The notes: generated by a model from the sequence alone, not told the origin. A DNA stretch of 51,453 nucleotides from Saccharospirillum sp. (GCA_022565595.1 JAIUML010000030.1:1-51453); one strand, 5' to 3'. Counted from the first letter of the stretch, positions 35,530-45,629 are shown. Numbers and translations: made by a program.

Positions 35530-36228
35530 TTATTCGTACACGCGGATGGAGCTGGCCTGCATGCGATAACCGGCGGTACCGAGGTCTGTTTCTGTTCGGG
35601 TGACACTCATGGCGCCTTCGATCCAGTAGGGTTCATAGATGTTGTCGAACGGAATGGCCTCGTCCAGCACCACATGAACGATCTGGTTGGCAGGCGGCGG
35701 TGGGGTGTGAATGCAGGCGCCGAAGTAGGGTACCAGGAAGAACTCCTTTACCGCCTCGGCCTCGAACTCAAGCGGTACCAGAAAGCCCGGAATGCGGCCT
35801 TCCTGCCCATGCAGGCTTTCGACAAAAGGCACATCGGCCAGTGCCACAATCAGGTCGGCATAGAGGCGCTGAGCTTCCGGGTCGTCATCTTCCATCGACA
35901 TGATGTCGTAGTCCTCAATGTCGATGACGTCCTGCAAGTAGCTGAAGTCGAAGTCTTCGGGCAGCAGGTCGTCCCAGGTGAATTCCCGGTAGGCGACAGT
36001 TTGGGCTTCTTCCTCGCTCAAGGGCTCTATGAGGTCGGTAGGCTCCAGCGCCAGTTCATCGGCCGACAGGCCGTTCTGGTCAGGCGCTTCGGCGGGTCGG
36101 TTGGCGACTTCAAGAATCTCCGCGTCGATTTCGGCCTCGGCAGACGGCTCCTGGCTGCAACCAGCGAGCAGCACAGCAGACAATGCAATGGCAGGGAGAG
36201 CGTGGCGAGTCAATTTGACGCTTTGCAT
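35530..36228 (-). CDS. DUF3299 lipoprotein
   Basis: The 232-residue product has a lipoprotein signal with lipobox LLAGC. A very acidic linker (EAEIDAEILEV; EPTDLIEPLSEEEAQ) follows, then the DUF3299 core: FTWDDLLPEDF, RIPGFLVPLEFEAEAVKEFFLVPYFGACIHTPPPPANQIVHV and YWIEGAMSV. The GACIHTPPPPANQ motif is diagnostic. The family often accompanies metal or ABC-export lipoproteins, but the function is unproven. The ATG at 36228 is chosen because the signal peptide then starts correctly; 29 extra upstream codons would disrupt it. The regulator gene follows 156 bases downstream. Confidence 0.8.
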   Translation of the reverse strand: MQSVKLTRHALPAIALSAVLLAGCSQEPSAEAEIDAEILEVANRPAEAPDQNGLSADELALEPTDLIEPLSEEEAQTVAYREFTWDDLLPEDFDFSYLQDVIDIEDYDIMSMEDDDPEAQRLYADLIVALADVPFVESLHGQEGRIPGFLVPLEFEAEAVKEFFLVPYFGACIHTPPPPANQIVHVVLDEAIPFDNIYEPYWIEGAMSVTRTETDLGTAGYRMQASSIRVYE

Positions 36229-36301
36229 GGAATAAGGGTACCCGGATGCCGATGGATAATGAATAAATGATACATTGTAACCACACAAGAGTACTGACTT
36301 T

Positions 36302-36925
36302 ATGATAAATGCCAAGTTTTATAGCCCGCTTTTGCTCGCCATTTACTTGCCGTTCAGTGCAGCCGAGACGTTGCCGCTGGATGACATAGAGACCTGGGAG
36401 ACGCACAGCTTTGAAGGTGAGTCGACCTATGAATGGCGAGCAGACGAGCAATGCCTGCTGATGCGCAGCGACAATACCGCCTCGGCAAGGATCTGGGAGC
36501 AGACCTACCCGCTGGATGCAGACACCCGCCTGAGTTGGCGCTGGCAGCAGCGCGAAGGCATCAGTGGGGTAGACCAGCGCAGCAAGCCCGGCGACGACTT
36601 CTCGGCCCGCATCTATGTGGTGGTTAAACACCCTCTTTTATTCTGGCGGTCTCGCGTTTTAAGCTATGTGCACGCCGATGTTGAACCGGTGGACGATTTC
36701 TGGCCGAACCCCTTTACCAGTCAATTCCAGATGTGGGTGGTCAGCAACGGTGATGAAAACCAATGGCACGACATCGAACGTACAATACAGGACGACTGGT
36801 ACCAGGCCTTCGGCGACCGCCCCGAGCGCTTTCATGCCATCGGCCTGATGGTCGATTCCGATAACAGCGGGCAAAGCACCTCCATGTGCCTGTCCGATTT
36901 AACCGTGGAGCATGGCGATACTTGA
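36302..36925 (+). CDS. DUF3047 secreted protein
   Basis: The 207-residue product has a Sec signal peptide (about residues 1-21, cleavage after FSAA). The DUF3047 beta sandwich follows: WRADEQCLLMRSDNTASARIWEQ, LSWRWQQREGISGVDQRSKPGDDFSARIYVVV and FHAIGLMVDSDNSGQST. It is divergent from the DUF3299 gene, with about 73 bases between the chosen starts, and is probably cotranscribed with the DUF2244 gene 38 bases downstream. Function unknown; the domain resembles carbohydrate-binding jelly rolls. Confidence 0.8.
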   Translation: MINAKFYSPLLLAIYLPFSAAETLPLDDIETWETHSFEGESTYEWRADEQCLLMRSDNTASARIWEQTYPLDADTRLSWRWQQREGISGVDQRSKPGDDFSARIYVVVKHPLLFWRSRVLSYVHADVEPVDDFWPNPFTSQFQMWVVSNGDENQWHDIERTIQDDWYQAFGDRPERFHAIGLMVDSDNSGQSTSMCLSDLTVEHGDT

Positions 36926-36963
36926 TCAAAGAAGACCGACAGCCCGATCATCTGAGGTTGCTG

Positions 36964-37434
36964 ATGACACCCAACCGCTCCATGAGCTGGCAGGGCAATG
37001 TGCGCATTCTGGCGTCCCTCTTCGCGCTGTCTGGCTTGATCATCGGCGCTATGCTCTATGTCGGTGCCTGGCCCGTAGTGCCCTTTGCTGGCCTTGAGCT
37101 GGCGGGGGTGACAGCAGCGCTCTATTACACCGCCTTGCGCTGCCGGCAGCAGGAAATTCTGATCATCGAAGACGAGGCCCTTCGACTTGAGAAAGGCATC
37201 TATCGGCTTGAATCCAAGTGGGAACTGCCACGCCGCTACACTCGCCTGGTGATGACCGAACCGCCACACCCCTGGACGCCCCCCGCCCTGCATTTGCGCC
37301 ACAGAGATACCGAAGTACCACTGGCCCCATTCTTGAATAGTGACGACAACGCCCTGCTGGTGCAGGCGCTGCAACGCCAGGGCATTGCCATAGAACGCCG
37401 TGCCCGAGCGTCGATACCCGGCGGCCCCTTTTAA
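36964..37434 (+). CDS. DUF2244 membrane protein
   Basis: The 156-residue protein has two adjacent membrane segments, about residues 15-35 and 40-60. A cytosolic beta-rich tail follows (LIIEDEALRLEKGIYRLESKWELPRRYTRLVM; ALHLRHRDTEVPLAPFLN). This is the DUF2244 layout. The N-terminal MTPNRSMSW and the PLAPFLNSDD segment fit the family. The ATG at 36964 has GAGG six bases upstream. A TTG at 36922 overlapping the previous stop would give 14 extra residues and is less likely. Confidence 0.8.
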   Translation: MTPNRSMSWQGNVRILASLFALSGLIIGAMLYVGAWPVVPFAGLELAGVTAALYYTALRCRQQEILIIEDEALRLEKGIYRLESKWELPRRYTRLVMTEPPHPWTPPALHLRHRDTEVPLAPFLNSDDNALLVQALQRQGIAIERRARASIPGGPF

Positions 37435-37473
37435 ACTGTCAACCTAACTTGACTGGTATTCGACCATAATCAA

Positions 37474-37491
37474 GTTGACGTTAACGTCAAC
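37474..37491. promoter_or_regulatory. Likely LiuR operator upstream of liuA
   Basis: GTTGACGTTAACGTCAAC is a perfect 18-bp palindrome, 52 bases before the liuA start. It resembles the operators proposed for the MerR-type regulator LiuR in gammaproteobacteria. No liuR gene is in the window. Confidence 0.65.
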
Positions 37492-37543
37492 GTTAATTAG
37501 CCTGAGCCCATCTCAATAAAGACAAGCAATGGTGGACTTCGGT

Positions 37544-38707
37544 ATGAGCATCCCCTCTTTGAACTTCGGTCTGGGCGAGACCATCGACATGCTGCGCGAC
37601 AGCATTCACGATTTTGCCCAAAACGAAATCGCCCCACGCGCGGCCCAGATCGACCAGGACAACGAATTCCCCAGCGACCTCTGGCGCAAATTTGGTGACC
37701 TCGGTCTGCTCGGCATCACCGTGGAGGAAGAACTCGGCGGCACCGGTATGGGCTACCTCGCCCACATGGTCGCCATGGAAGAAATCAGCCGCGCTTCCGC
37801 CTCGGTCGGCCTGAGCTACGGTGCCCACTCCAACCTCTGCGTCAACCAGATTCGGCGCAACGGCAACGACGCGCAAAAAGCCAAATACCTGCCCAAACTG
37901 ATGAGTGGCGAACACGTCGGCGCCTTAGCCATGAGCGAACCCGGCGCCGGTTCAGACGTCGTCAGCATGAAACTCAAGGCCGAACGCAAGGGCGACCATT
38001 ACGTGCTCAACGGCAACAAGATGTGGATCACGAACGGCCCGGATGCAGACGTACTCGTCGTCTACGCTAAGACCGACCCTAACGGTGGCAAGCGCGGCAT
38101 CACCGCCTTCATCATCGAAAAAGACTTCCCCGGCTTCAGCACCGCCCAGAAACTCGACAAGCTGGGCATGCGTGGCAGCAACACCTGCGAGCTGGTGTTC
38201 GAAGACTGCCAGGTACCGGCCGAAAATGTGATGGGCGCCGAAGGCGATGGCGTCAAGATCCTGATGAGTGGCCTGGACTACGAACGTGCCGTATTGGCAG
38301 CAGGCCCCATCGGCATCATGCAGGCAGCCCTCGATGTGGTCATGCCCTATGTCCACGAGCGCGAGCAATTCGGCCAGCCCATCGGTGAGTTCCAGTTGAT
38401 ACAGGGCAAGGTGGCCGACATGTACACCCGCCTCAACGCCTGCCGAGCCTACGTATACGCGGTAGGCGCCTCCTGCGACCGAGGCGAAACCACCCGCAAA
38501 GACGCAGCCGGCGCCATTCTCTACGCGGCCGAAAACGCGACCCAGGTGGCCCTGGATGCCATCCAGATACTCGGCGGCAACGGCTACATCAACGAATACC
38601 CGACAGGCCGTCTATTACGCGACGCCAAACTCTACGAGATCGGCGCAGGCACCAGTGAGATACGACGCATGTTGATTGGTCGGGAGCTTTTCAACGAGAC
38701 CCGTTGA
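37544..38707 (+). CDS. liuA: Isovaleryl-CoA dehydrogenase
   Basis: The 387-residue acyl-CoA dehydrogenase oxidises isovaleryl-CoA to 3-methylcrotonyl-CoA with FAD in leucine breakdown. [20 protein letters not shown] matches the LiuA N-terminus. The catalytic Glu is at the isovaleryl-type position in [15 protein letters not shown]. Accordingly the usual C-terminal site reads [14 protein letters not shown], with Gly-Ala where other dehydrogenases have Glu. An ATG five codons earlier (37529) is the alternative start. It is separated from the rest of the liu genes by 486 bases of hairpin repeats, yet lies on the same strand downstream of the palindromic operator. Confidence 0.93.
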   Translation: MSIPSLNFGLGETIDMLRDSIHDFAQNEIAPRAAQIDQDNEFPSDLWRKFGDLGLLGITVEEELGGTGMGYLAHMVAMEEISRASASVGLSYGAHSNLCVNQIRRNGNDAQKAKYLPKLMSGEHVGALAMSEPGAGSDVVSMKLKAERKGDHYVLNGNKMWITNGPDADVLVVYAKTDPNGGKRGITAFIIEKDFPGFSTAQKLDKLGMRGSNTCELVFEDCQVPAENVMGAEGDGVKILMSGLDYERAVLAAGPIGIMQAALDVVMPYVHEREQFGQPIGEFQLIQGKVADMYTRLNACRAYVYAVGASCDRGETTRKDAAGAILYAAENATQVALDAIQILGGNGYINEYPTGRLLRDAKLYEIGAGTSEIRRMLIGRELFNETR

Positions 38708-38730
38708 ATTTGTGTATTCGATTTAAACCC

Positions 38731-38845
38731 GTGCAGGTGACCGGGGTAGGCCCCTGAGGGGACGCCGTGAACCCATCCATGGGGGCTTGGATGCGGCATC
38801 CATGCCGCATAACACCCCTCAGTGGCCTACCCCGGCCCCCTGCAC
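38731..38845. repeat. Long hairpin element, copy 1
   Basis: Self-complementary arms (GTGCAGG with CCTGCAC; CCGGGGTAGGCC with GGCCTACCCCGG; CTGAGGGG with CCCCTCAG) enclose a core. The core contains GCGGCATCCATGCCGC preceded by GACGCCGTGAACCCATCC. The same core occurs in three other elements of this window, while the arms differ. It lies 24 bases after liuA. Confidence 0.85.
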
Positions 38846-38860
38846 TGGTCAATGTCAGCA

Positions 38861-38931
38861 GGGTTGGGTGAGAAGAAAAAGCAATCGGAAGGCCGGACCC
38901 ATGTGGGCCAAAGGCCCACTCCACCCAACCC
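38861..38931. repeat. Nested hairpin after copy 1
   Basis: Outer stem GGGTTGGGTG with CACCCAACCC encloses a perfect inner hairpin GTGGGCC-AAA-GGCCCAC at 38903-38919. It has no shared core and could stop transcription. Confidence 0.55.
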
Positions 38932-38962
38932 ACACACGTTCAGGCGTTACGAATGGCTAGCA

Positions 38963-39161
38963 CGAGGTGGGGGGTGACCCTCCAGTTGTGACTGGAATGG
39001 CTAGCGGCAGGTGGGGGGTGTTGCTCTCTCGGGCGTTAAGCGGCAGGACGCCGCTTTCGAGCCCCCATGGACGGGTTCACGGCGTCCCGTAGGAGTAACA
39101 CCCCCCACCTGCCGCGGGTTAAAAGTACGAATGTAGCGCTGGAGGGTCACCCCCCACCTCG
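38963..39161. repeat. Long nested hairpin element, copy 2
   Basis: Outer arms pair CGAGGTGGGGGGTGACCCTC (38963-38982) with its complement ending at 39161. Inner arms pair GCGGCAGGTGGGGGGTGTT (39004-39022) with its complement ending at 39115. The core (GCGGCAGGACGCCGC, then CGAGCCCCCATGGACGGG and TTCACGGCGTCC) is the reverse orientation of copy 1. The element ends 32 bases before the acyl-CoA dehydrogenase start. Confidence 0.85.
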
Positions 39162-39193
39162 GGCGGGTTCAACCGAAAAAGGTAAACAACAAA

Positions 39194-40351
39194 ATGACTA
39201 ACAAAGACTTCGGACTGAACGATACGCAAATCATGATGCGGGACGCTGCTGAGGTGTTTGCTCAGGAGCGATTGAAGCCTATGTCCCCCAAGTGGGACAA
39301 GAGTGCTGAGCATCCCATTGAGGTGATTCGGGAACTGGGTGACATGGGCTTTTTTGGGCTGACCGTGCCCGAGGAGTGGGGTGGGACCGAGGCTGGGTAT
39401 TTGAGCCTGGCGCTGGTTGTTGAAGCCATCGCCAAGGGGGATGGCGCGCTGTCTACCATTACCTCTGTGATGAACTCCGTGGTCTGCGGCCCCTTGCTCA
39501 GCTTTGGTTCGGACGAGCAGAAAGCCACCTGGCTCAAGCCGTTAGCCAGTGGCGAGAAACTGGGTGCCTTCTGCCTCAGTGAACCTCAGTCCGGGTCGGA
39601 TGCGGCCAATCTCAAGTGTCAGGCTCGCGAGACTGACAACGGCTGGGTGTTGTCTGGCACCAAACAATTTATTACCAACGGCGCCATTGCCGATCTTGCC
39701 ATCGTATTCGCAGTAACGGATGCCTCGGCGGGCAAAAAAGGCATCTCTGCCTTTCTGGTGCCGACTCATCTGCCCGGTTTTGAAGTGAGCCGGGTGGAGG
39801 AGAAAATGGGTCAGCATGCTTCTGATACTGCTCAACTGACCTTCAACGATATTGAACTGCCGGCGGATGCGCTGCTCGGTAGTGAAGGCAAGGGTTATGG
39901 TATTGCCCTGGCCAACCTTGAAGGCGGGCGCATTGGTATTGCTGCCCAGTGTCTCGGTATGGCGCAGGCTGCGCATGAAGTGGCTTGCCAGTATGCGCTT
40001 GAGCGCACCAGTTTTGGCAAGCCGCTTATGCAGCATCAGGGTGTAAGTTTTCGCCTGGCCGATATGGCCACCCAGATCGAGGCCGCGCGCCAACTGGTGT
40101 GGCATGCGGCGCGGTTGAAGGATGCGGGCTTGCCCTGTTTGCGTGAGGCCGCCATGGCCAAGTACTTGGCCAGTGAAATGGCCGAGAAGGTCTGCTCGGA
40201 TGCGATGCAGACGCTTGGCGGCTATGGTTACCTGAGTGATTTTCCGCTGGAGCAGATCGCCCGTGATGTGCGTGTTGCCAAAATCTATGAAGGCACCAGC
40301 GACATCCAGAAACTCATCATTGCCCGGTCGATAGAGGAGCAGGGTGCATGA
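39194..40351 (+). CDS. Acyl-CoA dehydrogenase, short-branched-chain type
   Basis: The 385-residue enzyme has the general acyl-CoA dehydrogenase fold: [15 protein letters not shown] for FAD contact, [14 protein letters not shown], and [32 protein letters not shown]. The Glu in IYEGT is the usual catalytic base, unlike LiuA, so it is not a second isovaleryl-CoA dehydrogenase by mechanism. Position between liuA and liuB suggests isobutyryl-CoA or 2-methylbutyryl-CoA from valine or isoleucine, products of the bkd complex encoded downstream. The ATGA at its 3' end overlaps the liuB start. AAAGGT lies about ten bases before the ATG. Confidence 0.85.
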   Translation: MTNKDFGLNDTQIMMRDAAEVFAQERLKPMSPKWDKSAEHPIEVIRELGDMGFFGLTVPEEWGGTEAGYLSLALVVEAIAKGDGALSTITSVMNSVVCGPLLSFGSDEQKATWLKPLASGEKLGAFCLSEPQSGSDAANLKCQARETDNGWVLSGTKQFITNGAIADLAIVFAVTDASAGKKGISAFLVPTHLPGFEVSRVEEKMGQHASDTAQLTFNDIELPADALLGSEGKGYGIALANLEGGRIGIAAQCLGMAQAAHEVACQYALERTSFGKPLMQHQGVSFRLADMATQIEAARQLVWHAARLKDAGLPCLREAAMAKYLASEMAEKVCSDAMQTLGGYGYLSDFPLEQIARDVRVAKIYEGTSDIQKLIIARSIEEQGA

Positions 40352-41955
40352 GCCGATTACAGACCCAAATTGATCCGCGCAGCGAGGCCTTTCGCACCAA
40401 TCGCGATGCCAGCCTGGCACTGCGGGAAACCCTGCAACAACGGCTCGGCCAGGTGGAAATGGGTGGTGGCGAGGCGGCACGCAGCAAGCACCTGGCGCGG
40501 GGCAAGCGTTTGCCTCGGGAGCGTATTGAGCGCTTGCTGGATGCCGGTTCGCCCTTTCTGGAACTGGCACCGCTGGCCGCCTGGGGGCTTTATGACAACG
40601 CCGTGCCCAGCGCCGGGGTCATTGCCGGCATCGGCCGAGTGGAAGGGGTGGACTGCCTGATCGTTGCCAACGATGCGACGGTCAAGGGCGGCACCTACTA
40701 TCCGATGACGGTGAAAAAGCACCTGCGCGCTCAGGCCATTGCCGCCGAGAACCGCTTGCCGTGCATTTATCTGGTCGACAGTGGTGGCGCTTTTCTGCCG
40801 TTGCAGGATGAAGTCTTCCCCGACCGGGAGCATTTTGGCCGTATCTTTTTCAATCAGGCCAATCTCTCGGCCAAGGGTATTCCTCAGGTGGCGGTGGTCA
40901 TGGGTTCCTGCACGGCCGGGGGCGCCTATGTGCCAGCCATGTGTGATCAGAGCATCATTGTGCGCAACCAGGGCACCATCTTCCTCGGTGGTCCGCCGCT
41001 GGTAAAAGCCGCGACCGGTGAAGAAGTCAGTGCCGAGGATCTGGGTGGTGGCGACGTGCATGCCCGGGTCAGTGGTGTGGCGGATTACCTGGCCGATAAC
41101 GACGACCATGCGCTGGTTCAGGCGCGCCAGGTTATGCGGCACTTGAACTGGCCAGAAAAAGACAACAGCGGTGTAACGGCACCCGAGCCACCGGCTTACC
41201 CCGTCGAAGAACTCTATGGCCTGATTCCGGCCGATGTGCGCACCCCCATGGAGGTGCGCGAAATCATAGCCCGCCTGGTCGATGGCTCGCGCCTGGATGA
41301 ATTCAAGGCGCTCTATGGCGCCACCCTGGTCTGCGGTTTTGCCCACATCGAAGGCCACCCGGTCGGCATTGTCGCCAACAATGGCATTCTGTTTTCCGAG
41401 TCTGCCCTCAAGGGCGCGCACTTTATAGAGCTGTGCAATCAACGTGGCATTCCGCTGTTGTTCCTGCAGAACATCACTGGCTTTATGGTTGGCCAGAAAT
41501 ACGAAAACGGCGGCATCGCCAAGGACGGAGCCAAGCTGGTCACCGCTGTGGCCTGTTCGACCGTGCCAAAACTGACGGTGATCATCGGTGGCAGCTTTGG
41601 TGCTGGTAACTACGGCATGTGCGGCCGCGCCTACGACCCACGCTTTTTGTGGACCTGGCCGAATGCGCGCATCTCGGTGATGGGCGGCGAGCAGGCGGCG
41701 AGCGTGCTGGCCACGGTCAAAGCCGACCAGAAAGAAAAAACCGGCGAGACCATGACCGAAGCGGATATCGAGGCCTTCAAGGCACCGATTCGCGACCAAT
41801 ACGAGACCCAGGGCGACCCCTACTACGCCACGGCACGCCTCTGGGACGATGGCATCATCGACCCGGCCGACACCCGCGCCACTCTCGCGCTGGCGCTCTC
41901 GGCCTGCCGCAATGCTCCCATTGAACCCACACGCTACGGCGTCTTCCGGATGTGA
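40348..41955 (+). CDS. liuB: Methylcrotonyl-CoA carboxylase carboxyltransferase (beta) subunit
   Basis: The 535-residue subunit transfers CO2 from carboxybiotin on LiuD to 3-methylcrotonyl-CoA. Its two crotonase-like halves show [39 protein letters not shown] and the second-half [27 protein letters not shown]. These are the methylcrotonyl type rather than propionyl type (PCCB) sequences. The start overlaps the preceding dehydrogenase stop, and the next gene follows after 10 bases. Cytosolic, in complex with LiuD. Confidence 0.94.
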   Translation: MSRLQTQIDPRSEAFRTNRDASLALRETLQQRLGQVEMGGGEAARSKHLARGKRLPRERIERLLDAGSPFLELAPLAAWGLYDNAVPSAGVIAGIGRVEGVDCLIVANDATVKGGTYYPMTVKKHLRAQAIAAENRLPCIYLVDSGGAFLPLQDEVFPDREHFGRIFFNQANLSAKGIPQVAVVMGSCTAGGAYVPAMCDQSIIVRNQGTIFLGGPPLVKAATGEEVSAEDLGGGDVHARVSGVADYLADNDDHALVQARQVMRHLNWPEKDNSGVTAPEPPAYPVEELYGLIPADVRTPMEVREIIARLVDGSRLDEFKALYGATLVCGFAHIEGHPVGIVANNGILFSESALKGAHFIELCNQRGIPLLFLQNITGFMVGQKYENGGIAKDGAKLVTAVACSTVPKLTVIIGGSFGAGNYGMCGRAYDPRFLWTWPNARISVMGGEQAASVLATVKADQKEKTGETMTEADIEAFKAPIRDQYETQGDPYYATARLWDDGIIDPADTRATLALALSACRNAPIEPTRYGVFRM

Positions 41956-41965
41956 GGCCGAAACC

Positions 41966-42754
41966 ATGACAACTCTGACTCTGACCCAGGAGAAGGGCGT
42001 GGCCACCCTGACGCTGAGCCGGCCCGAAGTGCGCAATGCCTTCAATGCCGAACTGATTGCCGAACTGACGGCCCATGTGCAACAACTGGCACAGGCATCT
42101 GAAGTGCGTGTGCTGGTGTTGCGCGCTGCGGGTGAGCACTTCAGCGCCGGAGCGGACCTGAACTGGATGCGGTCGATGAAAGACCACAGCCAGCAGCAGA
42201 ACCAGGAAGACGCCGGCCGCCTGGCCACCCTGATGCGCACCCTGGACGAATGCCCCAAACCCCTGGTCGGCATCGCCAACGGCGCCGCCATGGGCGGTGG
42301 AGTCGGTTTGCTGGCCTGTTGCGACATCGTGCTGGCCAGCCCCAATGCCTTTTTTGCGCTGAGCGAAGTCCGCCTCGGCCTGACCCCGGCCACCATCTCG
42401 CCCTTTGTGGTGCGCGCCATGGGCGCACGCCAGGCACGGCGTTATTTTCAGACCGGTGAGCGCTTCAGTGCCACCCAAGCTCAGGCATTGGGCCTGGTGC
42501 ACGAAGTGGTGCCCGATGCCGAAATCGAAGCACGGCTGGCCTCCCTGTTGGCAGACCTGCTGGCTGGTGGCCCCGAAGCGCAACAAATGGCCAAGCAACT
42601 GGTCAAGACAGTGGCCGAGCAACCGGTCAGCGACGAGCTGATGGCCGACCTGGCGCAACGCATCGGCAAGCAACGCGTCGGTGCCGAAGGGCAGGAAGGC
42701 CTCAGCGCTTTTCTGGAAAAACGCAAAGCCTCCTGGCTGGAGTCCGGCTCATGA
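41966..42754 (+). CDS. liuC: Methylglutaconyl-CoA hydratase
   Basis: The 262-residue enoyl-CoA hydratase family member hydrates 3-methylglutaconyl-CoA to HMG-CoA. Oxyanion-hole segments are HFSAGADLNWMRSMK and NGAAMGGGVGLLACCDI. The catalytic region is SEVRLGLTPATISPFVV. ADLNWM is typical of LiuC over general crotonases. The ATG at 41966 is chosen because it follows the liuB stop by ten bases; an earlier in-frame ATG lies within liuB. The stop overlaps the liuD start by four bases. Confidence 0.92.
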   Translation: MTTLTLTQEKGVATLTLSRPEVRNAFNAELIAELTAHVQQLAQASEVRVLVLRAAGEHFSAGADLNWMRSMKDHSQQQNQEDAGRLATLMRTLDECPKPLVGIANGAAMGGGVGLLACCDIVLASPNAFFALSEVRLGLTPATISPFVVRAMGARQARRYFQTGERFSATQAQALGLVHEVVPDAEIEARLASLLADLLAGGPEAQQMAKQLVKTVAEQPVSDELMADLAQRIGKQRVGAEGQEGLSAFLEKRKASWLESGS

Positions 42755-44739
42755 AACCGATCAAACGACTGCTCATTGCCAACCGCGGTGAAATTGCCGT
42801 GCGCATCATGCGCAGCGCGCGTGAACTGGGCATAGAGACGGTGGCGGTTTACTCCGAAGCCGACCGTCAGGCACTGCACGTACGCGAAGCCGACCAGGCC
42901 ATTTGCCTGGGTGCGCCACCAGCGGCGCAGAGTTATCTGAATACCGAGGCGCTGTTGAGCGCCCTCAAGGAAACCGGCGCCGATGCCGTCCACCCCGGCT
43001 ACGGCTTCCTGTCGGAAGACGCCGATTTCGCCGAACTGGTGATCAAGGCGGGTTACATCTGGGTTGGTCCACCGCCAGAAGCCATGCGAGCCATGGCCTC
43101 CAAGGCCGCTGCCAAGCAAACGCTGGAACCCAAGGGCGTGCCGATGATTCCCGGCTACCATGGCAGTGACCAGAGTGACGAACGGCTGATTCAGGAAGCG
43201 AAACAGGTCGGCTTCCCCTTGCTGGTCAAAGCCTCGGCAGGCGGTGGCGGCAAGGGCATGAAGGTCGTCTCTCGTGCCGAGGAACTCGCCGATGCCATCG
43301 CCAGCGCCCGGCGCGAAGCGAAAAGCGCCTTCGGTGACGACCGCCTCTTGCTTGAACGCTACCTGACCAACCCACGCCATGTCGAAGTCCAGGTACTGGC
43401 CGACCATTACGGCCGTGCCATCCACCTCTTTGAACGCGACTGCTCGCTGCAGCGCCGCCACCAGAAAGTGGTCGAAGAAGCGCCCGCGCCCGACCTCAGC
43501 GACGACACCCGCGCCGCCATGCACAAGGCCGCCGTCACCTGCGCTCGCAGCATCGGCTACGAAGGCGCCGGCACGGTGGAGTTTATCCTCGATGCCAGTG
43601 GCGATTTCTTCTTCCTGGAAATGAACACCCGCTTGCAGGTCGAACACCCGGTCACCGAATGCATCACCGGCCTCGACCTCGTCGCCTGGCAACTCCGCAT
43701 CGCCTCAGGCACGGCGTTGCCGGACGACCTGATCAGTGAGCCTCAAGGCCATGCCTTTGAAGTGCGCCTCTACGCCGAAGACGCAAACCAGGACTTCCGC
43801 CCCACTACCGGCACCGTGCAGGCCCTGCACTGGCCCCAAGGCGCAGGCGTTCGCGTCGATACCGGCATAGTTGCCGGGAGCGAAGTCTCCCCTTTCTACG
43901 ACCCCATGCTGGCCAAGCTGATCGTACACGGCCAGGACAGAACCGAAGCCCTGGCCAGGCTGAACCGGGCACTGGCCGAACTGCGGCTGACGGGCCTGAC
44001 CACCAACGTCAACTTCCTGCGTCGGCTGTGCGCAGCCGAAGCCCTGGCCGATTTCGCCATCCATACCCATTGGATCGAGCAGAACATCAACCTCTGGAAA
44101 AGCCAGCACAACCCGCACCAGAGCGCCTGTGCCGGCGCGCTGATCGCCAGCGCTGCTCAATGGCACCAGCAGCAGGCATCCAACGACCCCTGGCAACGCC
44201 AGACCGGCTGGCGCCGCTTTCAGCAGCGGCGCTGGTTATACAGCCTGAGCGAGCAGGACCAGTGCGTCGTCATAGAACAGCACGAACTCTGGCAAGCCCG
44301 CTGCGGCCAGGCTCACCTCAGCCTCACCGATCTGCGTTGGGAACCACTCGGCTCCAATCAGGGCCGCCTCAGTGCACGCCAGGATCACAAACAGGTCCGC
44401 TGGGATGCCTGGCTGACCGACAACGGCATCGAATTCGACGACGGCCACCAACGCCAGGCCCTCACCTGGTGGCTCGCCGAACAGGCCCATGAAGACGGCG
44501 CCGCCAGCAGCGGCCGAGTCACCGCCCTGATGCCAGGCACCATCACCGCCGTACACGCCGAAGTCGGCCAGTTGCTGAAAAAAGGCGACAAGGTGCTCTC
44601 CATGGAAGCCATGAAAATGGAAACCACCCTGACCGCCCCGGCAGACGGCACCCTGAGTCAGTGCTCACTGACCGTCGGCGATCGTGTGCAGGATGGCCAG
44701 TTACTCTTCCTGCTTGAGACTGAGGAGGCCGAGGCATGA
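42751..44739 (+). CDS. liuD: Methylcrotonyl-CoA carboxylase biotin-containing (alpha) subunit
   Basis: The 662-residue subunit has an N-terminal biotin carboxylase (LLIANRGEIAVRIMR, ATP-grasp GGGGKGMKVV, EMNTRLQVEHPVTE). A variable linking domain follows, and then a C-terminal biotinyl domain with EAMKMET, biotin on K622. It carboxylates its own biotin using ATP and bicarbonate and hands the group to LiuB. Length and the PDYxxxRxT-like gap fit MCC alpha. Both ends overlap neighbouring genes by four bases. Confidence 0.94.
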   Translation: MKPIKRLLIANRGEIAVRIMRSARELGIETVAVYSEADRQALHVREADQAICLGAPPAAQSYLNTEALLSALKETGADAVHPGYGFLSEDADFAELVIKAGYIWVGPPPEAMRAMASKAAAKQTLEPKGVPMIPGYHGSDQSDERLIQEAKQVGFPLLVKASAGGGGKGMKVVSRAEELADAIASARREAKSAFGDDRLLLERYLTNPRHVEVQVLADHYGRAIHLFERDCSLQRRHQKVVEEAPAPDLSDDTRAAMHKAAVTCARSIGYEGAGTVEFILDASGDFFFLEMNTRLQVEHPVTECITGLDLVAWQLRIASGTALPDDLISEPQGHAFEVRLYAEDANQDFRPTTGTVQALHWPQGAGVRVDTGIVAGSEVSPFYDPMLAKLIVHGQDRTEALARLNRALAELRLTGLTTNVNFLRRLCAAEALADFAIHTHWIEQNINLWKSQHNPHQSACAGALIASAAQWHQQQASNDPWQRQTGWRRFQQRRWLYSLSEQDQCVVIEQHELWQARCGQAHLSLTDLRWEPLGSNQGRLSARQDHKQVRWDAWLTDNGIEFDDGHQRQALTWWLAEQAHEDGAASSGRVTALMPGTITAVHAEVGQLLKKGDKVLSMEAMKMETTLTAPADGTLSQCSLTVGDRVQDGQLLFLLETEEAEA

Positions 44740-45629
44740 GCAATACTATCCGCCTGGTTGAAGTCGGCCCCAGAGACGGCCTGCAAAACGAAGCCAGACC
44801 GCTCAGCGTAGAACAGCGCCTGGAGTTGATTCAAAAACTGGCAGACAGCGGCCTCACAGAAATAGAAGCCGGCAGCTTCGTCTCCCCCAACTGGGTGCCA
44901 CAAATGGCCAACACCGACCAGGTGCTGGCCGGCCTCAACCTCAAAGACGCTAACCACTACCCGGTATTGGTACCCAACCAGAAAGGGCTGGACGCTGCCA
45001 TACAGGCCGGCGCCAAAGACATCGCCGTCTTCGGCGCCGCCAGTGAATCCTTCAGCCAGAAGAACATCAACTGCAGCATAGAAGAAAGCCTCAACCGCTT
45101 TCACCCGGTAGCAGCCCAGGCAAAGGAAGCCGGCATCAGAGTCCGCGGCTACGTCAGTTGCCTCGTCGCCTGCCCCTACGAAGGCCCAATTCAGCCAGCC
45201 CAGGTGGTACCGGTCGTCCGCGCTCTGTTCGAGATGGGCTGCCATGAAGTTTCCCTCGGCGACACCATAGGCCGAGGCACGCCAAAATCCATCAAGGCCG
45301 TGCTGGACATCTTGCTCACAGAATTCCCGGTAGAACGCCTGGCCCTCCATTGCCACGACACCTATGGCATGGCACTGGCCAATATCATGGCCGGACTGGA
45401 GCGAGGCATTCGAGTATTCGACAGCAGTGTCGGCGGGGCAGGCGGCTGCCCATACGCCCCAGGGGCCAGCGGCAACGTCGCCACCGAGGACGTCGTCTAC
45501 CTGCTCGAACAGGAGGGCTTCAACACAGGCGTCAACCTCTCGACTCTCGTCGACACCGGTCGCTGGCTGTTCGACCTGCTCGACAAGGTGCCCGCGTCAC
45601 GGGTGAACCTTGCTTATTCGGCTGGGTAG
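44736..45629 (+). CDS. liuE: Hydroxymethylglutaryl-CoA lyase
   Basis: The 297-residue TIM-barrel enzyme cleaves HMG-CoA to acetoacetate and acetyl-CoA, the last step of leucine breakdown. VEVGPRDGLQNE carries the metal-site Asp, and ALHCHDTYGMALAN supplies the metal-binding histidines. The active-site Cys lies in the signature SSVGGAGGCPYAPGASGNVATED. It overlaps liuD by four bases and ends the liu operon just before hairpin copy 3. Confidence 0.94.
   Translation: MSNTIRLVEVGPRDGLQNEARPLSVEQRLELIQKLADSGLTEIEAGSFVSPNWVPQMANTDQVLAGLNLKDANHYPVLVPNQKGLDAAIQAGAKDIAVFGAASESFSQKNINCSIEESLNRFHPVAAQAKEAGIRVRGYVSCLVACPYEGPIQPAQVVPVVRALFEMGCHEVSLGDTIGRGTPKSIKAVLDILLTEFPVERLALHCHDTYGMALANIMAGLERGIRVFDSSVGGAGGCPYAPGASGNVATEDVVYLLEQEGFNTGVNLSTLVDTGRWLFDLLDKVPASRVNLAYSAG

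Noticed and set aside
38731-39161. Hairpin block considered as a riboswitch or ncRNA before the acyl-CoA dehydrogenase gene
   Set aside because: The same core also occurs after liuE, in both orientations, so it is a dispersed repeat rather than a leader specific to this gene.
40357-42420. Very long minus-strand open frame opposite liuB and liuC
   Set aside because: It is the antisense of two well-recognised genes in GC-rich codon-biased sequence; its translation is low in complexity and resembles no family.
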